Notes: generated by a model from the sequence alone, not told the origin. Positions 16,676 through 26,315 are shown, counted from the stretch's first letter. The stretch is 64,000 nucleotides of DNA from Nocardia colli (GCF_008704205.1 NZ_VXLC01000004.1:372001-436000); one strand, 5' to 3'. A program made the numbers and translations.

Positions 16676-16972
16676 TCAGCCGAGCTGTGCGGCCAGGTGA
16701 TCGATCTTGCGCGCCAACTCGACGTCCAGCGCGGTGAGACCGCCGGAATCATGGGTGGACAGCGCGAAGGAGACCTTGCGCCAGCGGATATCGATGTCGG
16801 GATGATGATTGGCGGCCTCGGCCGCCTCGGCGACCTGGCGGACCAGCTCGATGCCCGCGAGGAAGGTGGGCGCCTGGACGGTGCGGGTCAGCACATCGCC
16901 GTCCCTGGTCCAGTCCGGCAGTTCGGTCAGTGACTGTTCGAGTTCGGTTTCGGTCAGCAGCGGGGCGCTCAT
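16676..16972 (-). CDS. phhB: 4a-hydroxytetrahydrobiopterin dehydratase (pterin-4-alpha-carbinolamine dehydratase)
   Basis: A 98-residue protein matching the PCD/DCoH family in length and motifs: AAEAANHHPDIDIRW holds the paired active-site His, and LSTHDSGGLTALD the third His. It dehydrates 4a-hydroxy-tetrahydropterin or may assist molybdopterin-related chemistry in bacteria lacking aromatic hydroxylases. It lies tail to tail with pimE (6-bp gap), as Rv1159A does with Rv1159. Confidence 0.92.
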   Translation of the reverse strand: MSAPLLTETELEQSLTELPDWTRDGDVLTRTVQAPTFLAGIELVRQVAEAAEAANHHPDIDIRWRKVSFALSTHDSGGLTALDVELARKIDHLAAQLG

Positions 16973-17068
16973 AACCCGGTTCTACACCTGTGCCGAGAGT
17001 GATGTCCGTCATTGCCGGAACGTTCGAGCGCAGCCGGGTGCGAGACCCGTCGGGAGGGGACGAAAAGG

Positions 17069-17245
17069 TCAGGCGGCGCGGGCTTGCTTGAGCGCCTTTT
17101 TCAGGTCCTTGCCGCAGATGCCTGCGGCTTCGCACTTCTTCATACGCATAATGACCACAGGGCATTTCACGCAGCGCGTCTTTTTCCGACAGCACTTCTT
17201 CTTGGGTTTCAGACGCGAAACCTGCTTAGCCTTGACCTTGCCCAT
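17069..17245 (-). CDS. Small Lys/Cys-rich actinobacterial protein
   Basis: A 58-residue, very basic protein with KPKKKCCRKKTRCVKCP and later KKCEAAGIC, seven Cys in all. The CC-x5-C-x2-C cluster is a typical zinc- or iron-sulphur-binding spacing. Similar small KKKCC..C..CP proteins are widespread in actinobacteria, with no known role. The ATG at 17245 follows TATGCT by 7 nt (leaderless pattern), whereas the longer frame to 17347 has no conserved look. It is divergent from typA. Confidence 0.65.
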   Translation of the reverse strand: MGKVKAKQVSRLKPKKKCCRKKTRCVKCPVVIMRMKKCEAAGICGKDLKKALKQARAA

Positions 17246-17398
17246 GTCGGTTAGCATACCCTTAGTTACGTGCCTGGCGCGGAGGGGTGACCCGAACGCA
17301 GGTAGGGTGTATATGGCCGCAATGCCCGGTGAGTTTCGATTCTCCACCTGTTTGCAGGGGTCGGCCGGTACCTACACCTAACAGCAGGAGGATTCAGC

Positions 17399-19297
17399 GT
17401 GTCGTCTGCGCGCGATTTTCGCAACGTCGCCATCGTGGCGCACGTCGACCACGGTAAGACGACGCTGGTCGACGCCATGCTCCGGCAATCCGGCGCGTTC
17501 GCCGAGCGAGCCGAGCTCGTCGACCGGGTGATGGACTCCGGTGACCTGGAGCGCGAGAAGGGCATCACCATTCTCGCGAAGAACACCGCGGTGCACAGGC
17601 ACCACGCGGATGGTTCCGTCACCGTCATCAACGTGATCGACACCCCCGGCCACGCCGACTTCGGTGGTGAGGTCGAGCGCGGCCTGTCCATGGTCGACGG
17701 CGTCGTGCTGCTGGTCGACGCCTCCGAGGGCCCGCTGCCGCAGACCCGGTTCGTGCTGCGTAAGGCACTCGCCGCGTCGCTGCCGGTGATCCTGGTGGTC
17801 AACAAGACCGACCGGCCGGACGCCCGGATCGAGGAGGTCGTCGAGGAGAGCCACGACCTGCTGCTCGACCTGGCCTCCGATCTGGACGACTCCGCCGCCG
17901 AGGCCGCCGAGCTCGCGCTCGACCTGCCGGTGCTCTACGCCTCCGGGCGCGCGGGCAAGGCGTCCATGGAGCGTCCGGAGAACGGGCACGAGCCCGACGC
18001 GGAGAACCTGGACGCGCTGTTCGACGTGCTGCTCAACAACATCCCGGCGCCCAAGGGCGATCCGGCCGGACCGCTGCAGGCGCACGTCACCAACCTCGAC
18101 GCGTCCGCGTTCCTCGGCCGCCTCGCGCTGGTCCGCATCTACAGCGGCGAGCTGCGCAAGGGCGCGAACGTCGCGTGGATGCACGGCGACGGCGTCAAGC
18201 AGGTCAAGATCACCGAGCTGCTGCAGACCATCGGCGTCGAGCGCCAGCCGGGCGAGGTCGCCGTGGCCGGTGACATCGTCGCCATCGCGGGCATTCCGGA
18301 GATCATGATCGGCGACACCCTCGCCGACCTGGAGAACCCGGTCGCGCTGCCGCGGATCAGCGTCGACGAGCCGGCCATCTCGGTGACCATCGGCACCAAC
18401 ACCTCGCCGCTGGTCGGCCGGGTGCAGGGACACAAGCTCACCGCGCGCATGGTGAAGTCGCGCCTCGATCAGGAACTGGTCGGCAACGTGTCGCTGCGCG
18501 TGCTCGACATCGGCCGCCCGGACGCCTGGGAGGTGCAGGGCCGTGGTGAGCTCGCGCTGGCCATCCTGGTCGAGCAGATGCGCCGCGAAGGCTTCGAGCT
18601 GACCGTCGGCAAGCCGCAGGTGGTGACCAAGCTGGTCGACGGCAAGGTGCACGAGCCCTACGAAGAGCTGACCGTCGACTGCCCCGACGAGTACCTCGGC
18701 GCGGTCACCCAGCTGCTGGCCGCCCGCAAGGGCAAGATGGTGCAGATGGCCAACCACAGCGCGGGCTGGGTGCGGATGGAGTTCATCGTCCCCTCGCGCG
18801 GCCTGATCGGTTTCCGCACCGACTTCCTCACCGACACCCGCGGCACCGGCATCGCCAACGCGGTCTCGCACGGTTACGCGCCGTGGGCCGGCGAGATCCG
18901 GGCCCGGCACACCGGCGCGCTGGTCTCCGACCGCGCGGGCTCGGTGACCCCGTTCGCGATGATCCAGCTCGCCGATCGCGGCCAGTTCTTCGTCGAACCG
19001 GGCGCGGACACCTACGAGGGCATGGTCGTCGGCATCAATCCGCGCGCCGAGGATCTCGACATCAACGTGACCCGCGAGAAGAAGCTGACCAACATGCGCA
19101 GCGCGACCGCGGATGTGTTCGAGACGCTGGCCAAGCCGTTGCAGCTGGATCTGGAAGCCGCGATGGAGTTCTGTGCCGACGACGAGTGCGTCGAGGTGAC
19201 ACCGGAGGTGGTCCGGGTGCGCAAGGTGATCCTGGGCGCGACCGAGCGTGGCCGCGAACTGTCGCGTCGGAAGGCTCGGGACCGGGCCGCGCTGTAA
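17399..19297 (+). CDS. typA: Translational GTPase TypA/BipA
   Basis: A 632-residue ribosome-associated GTPase. G1 is AHVDHGKTT (14-22), G2 lies in EREKGITI, G3 is DTPGHADF (82-89) and G4 is NKTD (136-139). Domain II, the EF-G-like domains III and V, and the TypA-specific C-terminus follow (GLIGFRTDFLTDTRGTG, TNMR). It binds the 70S ribosome and helps 50S assembly and stress adaptation. The GTG start follows AGGAGG at 8 nt. It corresponds to Rv1165 in the syntenic block. Confidence 0.96.
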   Translation: MSSARDFRNVAIVAHVDHGKTTLVDAMLRQSGAFAERAELVDRVMDSGDLEREKGITILAKNTAVHRHHADGSVTVINVIDTPGHADFGGEVERGLSMVDGVVLLVDASEGPLPQTRFVLRKALAASLPVILVVNKTDRPDARIEEVVEESHDLLLDLASDLDDSAAEAAELALDLPVLYASGRAGKASMERPENGHEPDAENLDALFDVLLNNIPAPKGDPAGPLQAHVTNLDASAFLGRLALVRIYSGELRKGANVAWMHGDGVKQVKITELLQTIGVERQPGEVAVAGDIVAIAGIPEIMIGDTLADLENPVALPRISVDEPAISVTIGTNTSPLVGRVQGHKLTARMVKSRLDQELVGNVSLRVLDIGRPDAWEVQGRGELALAILVEQMRREGFELTVGKPQVVTKLVDGKVHEPYEELTVDCPDEYLGAVTQLLAARKGKMVQMANHSAGWVRMEFIVPSRGLIGFRTDFLTDTRGTGIANAVSHGYAPWAGEIRARHTGALVSDRAGSVTPFAMIQLADRGQFFVEPGADTYEGMVVGINPRAEDLDINVTREKKLTNMRSATADVFETLAKPLQLDLEAAMEFCADDECVEVTPEVVRVRKVILGATERGRELSRRKARDRAAL

Positions 19298-19318
19298 GTC
19301 GCGGGTAGAGTGCGCAGC

Positions 19319-21094
19319 GTGAGCACGGGGGCAAGGAATCGCGCCACGTGGCGCGCACTGTTGATCATCGTGACCGCGTCGTTGACGGTGTTCGCCGGTT
19401 GCACGGCGAACCCGCCACCGCCGATCGAGACGACGGACAGTCCGAAGACGACGCAGGCGAAGCCGGGCAAGAGCACGGTGGTCGTCGCGATCGACACGAT
19501 CGGGATCGGGTTCAATCCGCACCTGCGTTCGGATCAGTCGCCGGCCTCGGCAGCATTGAGTTCGATGGTGCTGCCGAGCCCGTTCCGGCCGGTGCCGAGT
19601 CAGGTGGCGCCGGGCGTCACGGACTGGGTGCCGGACACGTCGTTGCTCGCCTCGGCCGAGGTCAGCGCGCAGGATCCGTTCACCATCACCTACACGCTGC
19701 GCAACGAGGCGAACTGGTCCGACGGTGCGCCGATCGCCGCCGAGGACTTCCAATTCCTCTGGCAGCAGATGATTTCCCAGCCCGGCGTGATCGACTCGGC
19801 GGGCTACCGGCTGATCACCGACATCGGCTCGGCCGACGGCGGCAAGCTGGTCACGGTGAAGATGCGCGAGCCGTATCCGGCGTGGCAGCAGCTGTTCACC
19901 AATCTGCTGCCCTCGCATCTGATGAAGGATTCGCCCGGCGGGTTCCAGGACGGCTGGGTGAAGAGCATCCGGGTGTCCGGCTCGCAGTTCGCGATCAAGA
20001 ACGTCGATCCGCAGCGGGAAGAGGTCCTGCTGGAGCGCAACGCGCGCTTCTGGGGCACCCCGGCCGCGCCGGACGAGATCCTGCTGCGCCGCGGCGGCAC
20101 GCCCGCGCAGCTGGCGGAGTCGTTGCGCACCAACGACGCACAGATGACGCTGGTGCACGGCGGCGTCGCCACGCAGGCGCAGCTGGCCGCGATTCCGTCG
20201 GTGCGCACCGCGATCATGCCGCAGTCGCGGGTGCTGCAACTCGCGCTCAACGCCAGGACCGGACCGGTGAGCGACATCCGGGTCCGCCGCGCGGTGCTCG
20301 CGCTGCTCGATCCGGCGCTGCTCGCCACGGTCGGCGCGCAGACCGGTGGCTGGGTGGAACCGGCTCGCGCACAGATACTTTCGCCGTCCGATCCCGGCTA
20401 CGCGCCCACCTCGCCGCCGCGGCCGCCGGCCGAGGAATCGTTCGCGTTGCTCGCGGAGGCAGGCTACGGCCGCGCGCCGGAGCCGCCGCCGGTGAACTCG
20501 CCGACCTCGCCCGCGCCGACGCCGCGACCGGTCGCGAAAAACGGTAAATCCCTGTCGATCCGGATCGGCGCGGCCGAGGGCGACACCACCGCCATCTCGG
20601 TGGCCAATACCGCCGCCGACCAATTGCGCAGTGCCGGAATCGATGCCACGGTGCGCAGCATCTCCGCCGATCAGCTCTACGGGCGCGAGCTCGTCGAGGG
20701 CACGGTCGACGCGATCGTCGGCTGGGAGCGTGCGGGTTCGGATCCGGCCACCGTGCTCGCCTCCCGATACGGTTGCCCGCCACCGGAACCCGGCACCGGG
20801 GCCGCCGGTACGGCGCAGCAGAGTTCGGACCCGGCGCGCCGCGCGCCCGCCAACCTGTCCGGGGTGTGCGACCCCACCTTGCAACTGCCGATGGACGAGG
20901 CGTTGCGCGGCATCGAGACCGGCCGGGTGCTGGCCGAGGCCGAGCCGAAGCTGTGGGAGCTGGCCACGGTGCTGCCGATCGTGCAGGACAACGTGGTCGC
21001 CGCGGCCGGCCCGCGGGTGGACGGCGCGTCGCTCAGCGGCAGCATCCAGGTGGGCATCTTCGGCGACGCCGGCCAATGGCGAAAGATCCAATGA
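19319..21094 (+). CDS. lpqW: Lipoprotein LpqW, extracytoplasmic solute-binding family 5
   Basis: A 591-residue lipoprotein. The signal peptide ends in LTVFAGC with Cys28 as the lipidation site. The rest is an SBP_bac_5 (peptide-binding) fold: NEANWSDGAPIAAEDFQFLW, and VRRAVLALLDPALL. Mycobacterial LpqW does not transport peptides; it controls the branch between polar PIMs and lipomannan/lipoarabinomannan, and suppressor mutations fall in pimE, also in this window. The GTG at 19319 is preferred because TAGAGT lies 7 nt upstream; the GTG at 19310 overlaps this element. It overlaps mshB by 4 bp. Confidence 0.88.
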   Translation: MSTGARNRATWRALLIIVTASLTVFAGCTANPPPPIETTDSPKTTQAKPGKSTVVVAIDTIGIGFNPHLRSDQSPASAALSSMVLPSPFRPVPSQVAPGVTDWVPDTSLLASAEVSAQDPFTITYTLRNEANWSDGAPIAAEDFQFLWQQMISQPGVIDSAGYRLITDIGSADGGKLVTVKMREPYPAWQQLFTNLLPSHLMKDSPGGFQDGWVKSIRVSGSQFAIKNVDPQREEVLLERNARFWGTPAAPDEILLRRGGTPAQLAESLRTNDAQMTLVHGGVATQAQLAAIPSVRTAIMPQSRVLQLALNARTGPVSDIRVRRAVLALLDPALLATVGAQTGGWVEPARAQILSPSDPGYAPTSPPRPPAEESFALLAEAGYGRAPEPPPVNSPTSPAPTPRPVAKNGKSLSIRIGAAEGDTTAISVANTAADQLRSAGIDATVRSISADQLYGRELVEGTVDAIVGWERAGSDPATVLASRYGCPPPEPGTGAAGTAQQSSDPARRAPANLSGVCDPTLQLPMDEALRGIETGRVLAEAEPKLWELATVLPIVQDNVVAAAGPRVDGASLSGSIQVGIFGDAGQWRKIQ

Positions 21095-21969
21095 CCGGCG
21101 GTCTGCTGCTGGTGCACGCGCACCCGGACGACGAAACCATCACCACCGGCGGCACGATCGCGCACTACCGGCGCCGCGGTGTGCCGGTGACCGTGGTGAC
21201 CTGCACGCTCGGCGAGGAGGGCGAGGTGATCGGCGACGAGTGGGCCCAGCTCACCGCCGATCGCGCCGACCAACTCGGCGGCTACCGCATTCTCGAACTG
21301 ACCCGGGCGTTGCAGGCCCTGGACGCCGCGCCGCCGCGGTTCCTCGGCGGCGCGGGCCACTGGCGCGACTCCGGCATGGCCGGCACCCCGGCGGCGGACA
21401 AGCCGGGCGTGTTCGTGAAGTCGGGCGACGCGGCCGTGCGCGCGCTGACCGAGGTGCTCCTGGAACTGCGGCCGCAGGTGGTGATCAGCTACGACCCGAA
21501 CGGCGGCTACGGCCACCCCGATCACATTCGCGCCCACCAGATCACCACGGCCGCAGTGCATTCCGCGGCCGAGCAGGGCTGGGACACGCCGAAGTTCTAC
21601 TGGACCGTCACCGACGCCGACATGCTGCGGCAGCACACGAGCGCGCTGGCCAAGCGCACCGTGGACGGGTTGCCCGGCGCGTTGCCACCAGGCTGGCGGT
21701 TGCCCGCCGAGGGCGAACTGGCGAGCGTGCCGAGCCGCACCGTGACCACCACCATCGACGTGTCCGACGCGCTCGCGGCAAAGCGGGCCGCGCTGCGGGC
21801 ACACGCCACGCAGGTCACGCTGGCGCCGTCCGGCCGCGAATTCGCCCTGTCCAACAATGTTGCTCAGCCGGTACTGCCGGCCGAGTGCTACGCCCTGGTG
21901 CGCGGTCGACGCGGACCGGTCGGTACGGACGGCCGTGAACATGATCTGTTCGCCGGCCTCGAACAGTGA
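21091..21969 (+). CDS. mshB: N-acetyl-1-D-myo-inositol-2-amino-2-deoxy-alpha-D-glucopyranoside deacetylase MshB
   Basis: A 292-residue zinc deacetylase of the LmbE/PIG-L family. Zinc ligands are His11 and Asp14 in HAHPDDE and His145 in GGYGHPDH; Asp13 is the base. It removes acetate from GlcNAc-inositol, the second step of mycothiol synthesis. The ATG overlaps the lpqW stop (ATGA), so the two are translationally coupled. It matches Rv1170 in position. The thiol supports the mycothiol-linked DinB-like proteins found elsewhere in the chromosome. Confidence 0.94.
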   Translation: MTGGLLLVHAHPDDETITTGGTIAHYRRRGVPVTVVTCTLGEEGEVIGDEWAQLTADRADQLGGYRILELTRALQALDAAPPRFLGGAGHWRDSGMAGTPAADKPGVFVKSGDAAVRALTEVLLELRPQVVISYDPNGGYGHPDHIRAHQITTAAVHSAAEQGWDTPKFYWTVTDADMLRQHTSALAKRTVDGLPGALPPGWRLPAEGELASVPSRTVTTTIDVSDALAAKRAALRAHATQVTLAPSGREFALSNNVAQPVLPAECYALVRGRRGPVGTDGREHDLFAGLEQ

Positions 21970-22145
21970 ACTTCTAGCGCGGCTGCGGCTGGCCTTCCGC
22001 ACTTCCTTCCAGATTTCGGCGTAATCTTCGAATGTGCCCTGAGCTGCGAATATTCGTAGCTTGAGGGTTGCTGTTACCTCGAAATTTTTCGCCGGGTACC
22101 GTTCCCGTGATCTCGAATTCATCGATGTGGAGGGCGAAGCGGTTC

Positions 22146-23615
22146 ATGACGGCGGTCGGCGACAAGGCTCACCTCAGCCTCGAGGACGAGGGTTACCACA
22201 AGAGTCTCAAACCGCGGCAGCTGCAGATGATCGCCATCGGTGGCGCCATCGGCACAGGGCTGTTCCTCGGTGCGGGCGGCAGGCTCGCCAACGCGGGACC
22301 GGGACTGTTCCTGGTCTACGGCGTCTGCGGATTCTTCGCGTTCCTGATCCTGCGCGCGCTCGGCGAACTCGTGCTGCACCGGCCGTCCTCCGGGTCGTTC
22401 GTGTCCTATGCGCGTGAGTTCTTCGGCGAGAAGGCCGCGTTCGTGGCCGGCTGGATGTACTTCCTCAACTGGTCCATGACCGGCATCGCCGACACCACCG
22501 CGATCGCCCAGTACTTCCACTACTGGTCCGGGTTCAGCAGCATCCCGCAGTGGCTGCTCGCGCTGATCGCGCTGATCCTGGTGCTCAGCATCAACCTGAT
22601 CTCGGTGAAGTGGTTCGGCGAGATGGAGTTCTGGGCCGCGCTGGTCAAGGTGTTCGCGCTGAGCGCGTTCCTGATCGTCGGCACGATCTTCTTGATCGGC
22701 CGATTCACCGTGCAGGGCAACCCGACCGGGCCGAGCGTGATCGCGGACAGCGGCGGGCTGTTCCCGACCGGTGTGCTGCCGCTGGTCGTCGTCGTCTCCG
22801 GCGTCGTGTTCGCCTACGCGGCGGTCGAATTGGTCGGCACGGCGGCGGGCGAGACGGAGAACCCGGCCAAGATCATGCCGCGCGCGATCAACTCGGTGAT
22901 CGCCCGGATCGCGATCTTCTACGTCGGCTCGCTGGTGCTGCTCGGCCTGCTGCTGCCGTACACCGCGTACACCGCCAAGGAGAGCCCGTTCGTCACCTTC
23001 TTCACCATGCTCGGCGTGCCGGGCATCGGCAGCGTGATGAACCTGGTCGTGCTCACCGCCGCGTTCTCCAGCCTCAACGCCGGCCTGTACTCGACCGGGC
23101 GCATCCTGCGGTCCATGTCGATGAACGGCAGCGCGCCGAAGTTCACCGGCGTGATGGGGCGCAACGGCGTTCCCTACGGCGGCATCCTGTTGACCAGCCT
23201 GATCGCGCTGGTCGGCATCGCACTCAACGGTGTGGTGCCGGACCGGGCCTTCGAGATCGTGCTGAACCTGGCCTCGCTCGGCATCGTCGCCTCTTGGGCC
23301 ACCATCGTGCTGTGCCAGTTGCAGCTGTGGCGGTGGAGCAAGCAGGGCAAGGCGGAGCGGCCGTCGTTCCGCATGTTCGGCGCGCCCTACACCGGGCTGC
23401 TCACGCTGGTGTTCCTGTTCTTCGTGGTGGTGCTGACCGGTTTCGACTATCCGGTGGGTACCTGGACCGTCGCCTCGCTGGTGCTGATCATCCCGATGCT
23501 GATCGTCGGCTGGCTGGTGGCGCGCAAGCGGGTGCTGTCCATCGCCGAGGAGCGAATGGGCTACACCGGCGAGTTCCCGGTGGTGGCCAACATTCCGATC
23601 GACGGCGAGAAGTGA
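22146..23615 (+). CDS. ansP: L-asparagine permease-type amino acid transporter (APC family)
   Basis: A 489-residue APC-superfamily permease with twelve spans. The N-terminus [20 protein letters not shown] and the segment [20 protein letters not shown] match mycobacterial AnsP almost word for word, and the length equals AnsP1/2. It imports asparagine (possibly other amides) as a nitrogen source. The ATG at 22146 is chosen over 22125 because GGAGGG precedes it, although at a long 11-nt spacing. It does not belong to the mycobacterial synteny block at this spot. Confidence 0.82.
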   Translation: MTAVGDKAHLSLEDEGYHKSLKPRQLQMIAIGGAIGTGLFLGAGGRLANAGPGLFLVYGVCGFFAFLILRALGELVLHRPSSGSFVSYAREFFGEKAAFVAGWMYFLNWSMTGIADTTAIAQYFHYWSGFSSIPQWLLALIALILVLSINLISVKWFGEMEFWAALVKVFALSAFLIVGTIFLIGRFTVQGNPTGPSVIADSGGLFPTGVLPLVVVVSGVVFAYAAVELVGTAAGETENPAKIMPRAINSVIARIAIFYVGSLVLLGLLLPYTAYTAKESPFVTFFTMLGVPGIGSVMNLVVLTAAFSSLNAGLYSTGRILRSMSMNGSAPKFTGVMGRNGVPYGGILLTSLIALVGIALNGVVPDRAFEIVLNLASLGIVASWATIVLCQLQLWRWSKQGKAERPSFRMFGAPYTGLLTLVFLFFVVVLTGFDYPVGTWTVASLVLIIPMLIVGWLVARKRVLSIAEERMGYTGEFPVVANIPIDGEK

Positions 23616-23660
23616 TCATGCGGGGCACGGCCGCCGCGGCGCCGGAATAGACTCGCTCCC

Positions 23661-23819
23661 ATGTACAACTGGTCGGTCCAGGACGCGATCGCCGCGTTCG
23701 TGGACAGCATGAAGCCGAACTGGCAGGCGCAACACGACCTGTATCTGACGGTGCTGTACGGGTTCGTCGATATGCAGAGTCACCTGTTGACCCTGCTCGG
23801 CTTCCCGCCGGTGCCGTGA
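23661..23819 (+). CDS. Small protein (52 aa) coupled to the next membrane protein
   Basis: An open frame starting MYNWSVQDAIAAFVDSMKPN and ending LLGFPPVP, with 48 of 52 codons ending in G or C. TAGACT lies 7 nt before the ATG (leaderless pattern), and its stop overlaps the GTG of the following membrane-protein gene by 4 bp. The sequence is amphipathic with several aromatic residues; it has no signal peptide. No function is recognised. Codon use, coupling and promoter make it very likely real. Confidence 0.65.
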   Translation: MYNWSVQDAIAAFVDSMKPNWQAQHDLYLTVLYGFVDMQSHLLTLLGFPPVP

Positions 23820-24256
23820 GGACGGCGGTCGACGGTCAGCCGGGCGGTCGCGCGCCGGTGTCCTATCTGGAGTCGCCCGCCCCGGTCGCGCCCTGGTTGG
23901 CGCCGCTCATCCTGGTGGTGCTGGTGATCGACGCGTTCATCACGCTGGCGCTGGAGGTGCTGTACCTGCCGACCTATTTCGGCAGCACCGCGGTTCCGTT
24001 GTCGGGCGTGCTGGCGGGCGTGGTGAACATCCTGCTCGTGCTGGGTGCCCGCGCCGTCTCGACGCGGGTCGCGGCGATGTTCCTGCCGTTGGCCGCGTGG
24101 ACCTTCGGGTTCCTCGTCTGCGCGAGCACCGGCCCCGGCGGCGACATCATGCTGGCCAGCGACTGGCGCACCGTGCTGCTGCTGTTCTGCGGACTGGTGC
24201 CACCGCTGATCTACATCTACATCCGGATCAATTCCGGGCTGTTCAGCCGGCGTTAG
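23816..24256 (+). CDS. Conserved four-span membrane protein (Rv1171 type)
   Basis: A 146-residue protein with four hydrophobic segments (about residues 25-48, 58-78, 83-102 and 115-135). The second half includes FGFLVCASTGPGGDIMLASDWRT. It resembles small conserved actinobacterial membrane proteins such as Rv1171, which follows mshB in M. tuberculosis. Its GTG overlaps the stop of the preceding 52-residue gene. It converges with the bPH2 gene by a 4-bp overlap. Function unknown. Confidence 0.75.
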   Translation: MRTAVDGQPGGRAPVSYLESPAPVAPWLAPLILVVLVIDAFITLALEVLYLPTYFGSTAVPLSGVLAGVVNILLVLGARAVSTRVAAMFLPLAAWTFGFLVCASTGPGGDIMLASDWRTVLLLFCGLVPPLIYIYIRINSGLFSRR

Positions 24257-25812
24257 CGCTGGCCCAGTTGCCCCGGCGTCACCGAGTCGATGAGGGCCCA
24301 GGCTTCCTCGATCGGCAGGTCGAGCACGTGATAGCGCTTCTTGCCCGCGGCGGCGGCCGCGACGACGGTGGCGACGCCGGCCCGGCGCTGGAAGAACGAT
24401 TGCCGGACGGTCCAGCCGATCACGCCGGGCGCCTCCAGACAGTCCCGGTCCCGGCCCAGTGAGCCGGACCGGGCGATCAACCAGGCTGGGCTGGTAGGGG
24501 TTTCGGGTAGCACGGTGTGGCCGAGGCCGCGATACCGGTCTTCGGCCAACGCGATCGCGATCGGAACCAGCACCACCGGAAGCACATACCACCACGGCGA
24601 AAAGCCCGCGCCCGCAACCGAAAAGCCCAGCATGACGAGCGCGGCCACGGCGATCGGGGCCAGCGTTCGGGTGTACCGCCTGCGCCGCGCGATCGGCCCG
24701 TGCGGGATCAGCGGGGCGCTGCCGGGAGTCGGACCGGCCGGCGGGGCAATGGCCTTGTCCTGGAACTCATCCGGCGCGAGCAGATGGCTCAGCGTGTGCT
24801 CGATGGCGGTGCGCGGCGCCTGCGGAAGAATCTTCTGCCGCGGGCTCGCCCCGACCATGATGGCCTCCAGCTCGGCCGCCCCGGCCAGCCGCAGCAGCAG
24901 CGGCTCGTTCACCGTCGCGCCCCGGAATCGGGCCAGATCCAGGGTGATCTGCCGGGTGGTGAACAGGCCGTGGCGCAGGTGCAGCGTCCGCCCGTCGTCG
25001 ATCACCCGCAGGCCGAAATACGTTGTCAGATAACGCGCACAGGCCGCGAGGCTGACGATGAGCACGATCACCACGAGCAACCCGGCGGTGCCGATCGCGA
25101 TGAGCGCCGCGCCGCCGTTCTCCACCCGCTGCACCGCGTCCGAACGGAACAGCACCTGCCCGACGCCGTACTGGAACGCCAGGCCGACGATCGGCGCGAT
25201 GATCGCGAAACCGGTCAACGACAGTGGCGCGTACCGAACCCAGCCCGGATTCCAATGCGCGATCTCGCGTCCGGGTTGCGCGTCTTTGGTTTCGGTGACC
25301 GCGGCATCGTCCGGAACAGGTTGTCCGGCAACGCCTTGCGGTGCCGCGCCGGTGTGCGCGAGCAACGCGGTACGCAGGTCGGGTACCAAACGCGCATCCA
25401 GCGCGTCCAATTTGAACTTCTCGCCCGAATCCGCTTGCTGCCCAGTGCCGATGGCCAGCACCGCGAGCCCGAGCAGCCGGTGCAGCAGGTCCGCCTCGAT
25501 GTCCACCGACCGGATCCGCGACCGCGGCACCGCGAGCTTCTTGCGCTGCACCAGGCCGGTGCGCAGCTCGACATGGGTCGGCCCGACCCGATACGTGGTG
25601 GTGAACCAGCGGGTGAGCGCGAACCCGACGATCAAGGCCAGCGGGATGATGCTCCACACATGATTACCGCTGCTGGTGCCGAGGATCACCGACCCGATCA
25701 GCACCGGGATGAACTTCACCACCTCGGTGACCGGATGTACCAGCAGCATTCGCTTGTCCAGCCGCGACCACGGTTGATCGGTCTCCGGCGCGAGCGCCTC
25801 CACAGAACTCAC
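24253..25812 (-). CDS. Large membrane protein with bPH2 (YdbT-like) domains
   Basis: A 519-residue membrane protein with three hydrophobic pairs, each followed by a bacterial PH-like bPH2 (DUF304) unit: around residues 60-140 (RVGPTHVELRTGLVQRKKLA), 270-360 (LRHGLFTTRQITLDLARF) and a weaker one at 440-515. This layout matches Bacillus YdbT, whose pair YdbS/YdbT gives resistance to some bacteriocins. The GTG overlaps the stop of the small partner gene by 4 bp. The role in actinobacteria is unknown. Confidence 0.8.
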   Translation of the reverse strand: MSSVEALAPETDQPWSRLDKRMLLVHPVTEVVKFIPVLIGSVILGTSSGNHVWSIIPLALIVGFALTRWFTTTYRVGPTHVELRTGLVQRKKLAVPRSRIRSVDIEADLLHRLLGLAVLAIGTGQQADSGEKFKLDALDARLVPDLRTALLAHTGAAPQGVAGQPVPDDAAVTETKDAQPGREIAHWNPGWVRYAPLSLTGFAIIAPIVGLAFQYGVGQVLFRSDAVQRVENGGAALIAIGTAGLLVVIVLIVSLAACARYLTTYFGLRVIDDGRTLHLRHGLFTTRQITLDLARFRGATVNEPLLLRLAGAAELEAIMVGASPRQKILPQAPRTAIEHTLSHLLAPDEFQDKAIAPPAGPTPGSAPLIPHGPIARRRRYTRTLAPIAVAALVMLGFSVAGAGFSPWWYVLPVVLVPIAIALAEDRYRGLGHTVLPETPTSPAWLIARSGSLGRDRDCLEAPGVIGWTVRQSFFQRRAGVATVVAAAAAGKKRYHVLDLPIEEAWALIDSVTPGQLGQR

Positions 25813-26315
25813 GTCGCGTCGCCCCGATGCTGCGCCGCGATCCGGGTCAGCCGGGTGACCGTCTCCTCGGCCACCGGGAGATCGAGTTCGGAGATCTGCA
25901 CCGCGCCGGCCGACGAGGCGGTGGTCACCGTCACCGTGGCCAGCCCGAGCAACCGCTCCAACGGCCCGCGTTCGGTATCCACCGTCTGCACCCGCGAGAT
26001 CGGCGCCACCCGGCTCTCCTGGGTGAGCCAGCCGACCCTGGTGTATACGGCCTCCTCGGTCACCTCCCACCGATGCACCGCGTACCGCCACCACGGCACC
26101 ACCCCGATATTCAGCCCGGCGAGTACCAGCGTCACCAGGAACACGCCCAGCTGCCACCCCCGGTTGCCGGAGTCGAGCACTGCCCACACGAGCTGCGCCG
26201 CGAACGGAACCACCCAGACCAGGACGGCCTGAATGGTCCACAAGAGTTTCGCCTTCGGACTGGGGCGCCAGGCCGGATCGGCCATGATCGTGCGCGGCTG
26301 CGACATGCTTGCCAT
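25809..26315 (-). CDS. Small bPH2-domain membrane protein (YdbS-like)
   Basis: A 168-residue protein with two spans (about residues 30-50 and 55-75) and one bPH2 domain (VPWWRYAVHRWEVTEEAVYTR... to LPVAEETV). It is the YdbS-type partner of the larger protein encoded immediately downstream with a 4-bp overlap; the two very likely form a complex. Starts at 26315 (ATG) or 26306 (ATG) are both possible. Confidence 0.8.
   Translation of the reverse strand: MASMSQPRTIMADPAWRPSPKAKLLWTIQAVLVWVVPFAAQLVWAVLDSGNRGWQLGVFLVTLVLAGLNIGVVPWWRYAVHRWEVTEEAVYTRVGWLTQESRVAPISRVQTVDTERGPLERLLGLATVTVTTASSAGAVQISELDLPVAEETVTRLTRIAAQHRGDAT

Noticed and set aside
17378..21091. 1237-codon open frame on the minus strand
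   Set aside because: It is the antisense shadow of typA and lpqW; its Arg/Gln/His-rich composition and the clear genes on the plus strand rule it out.
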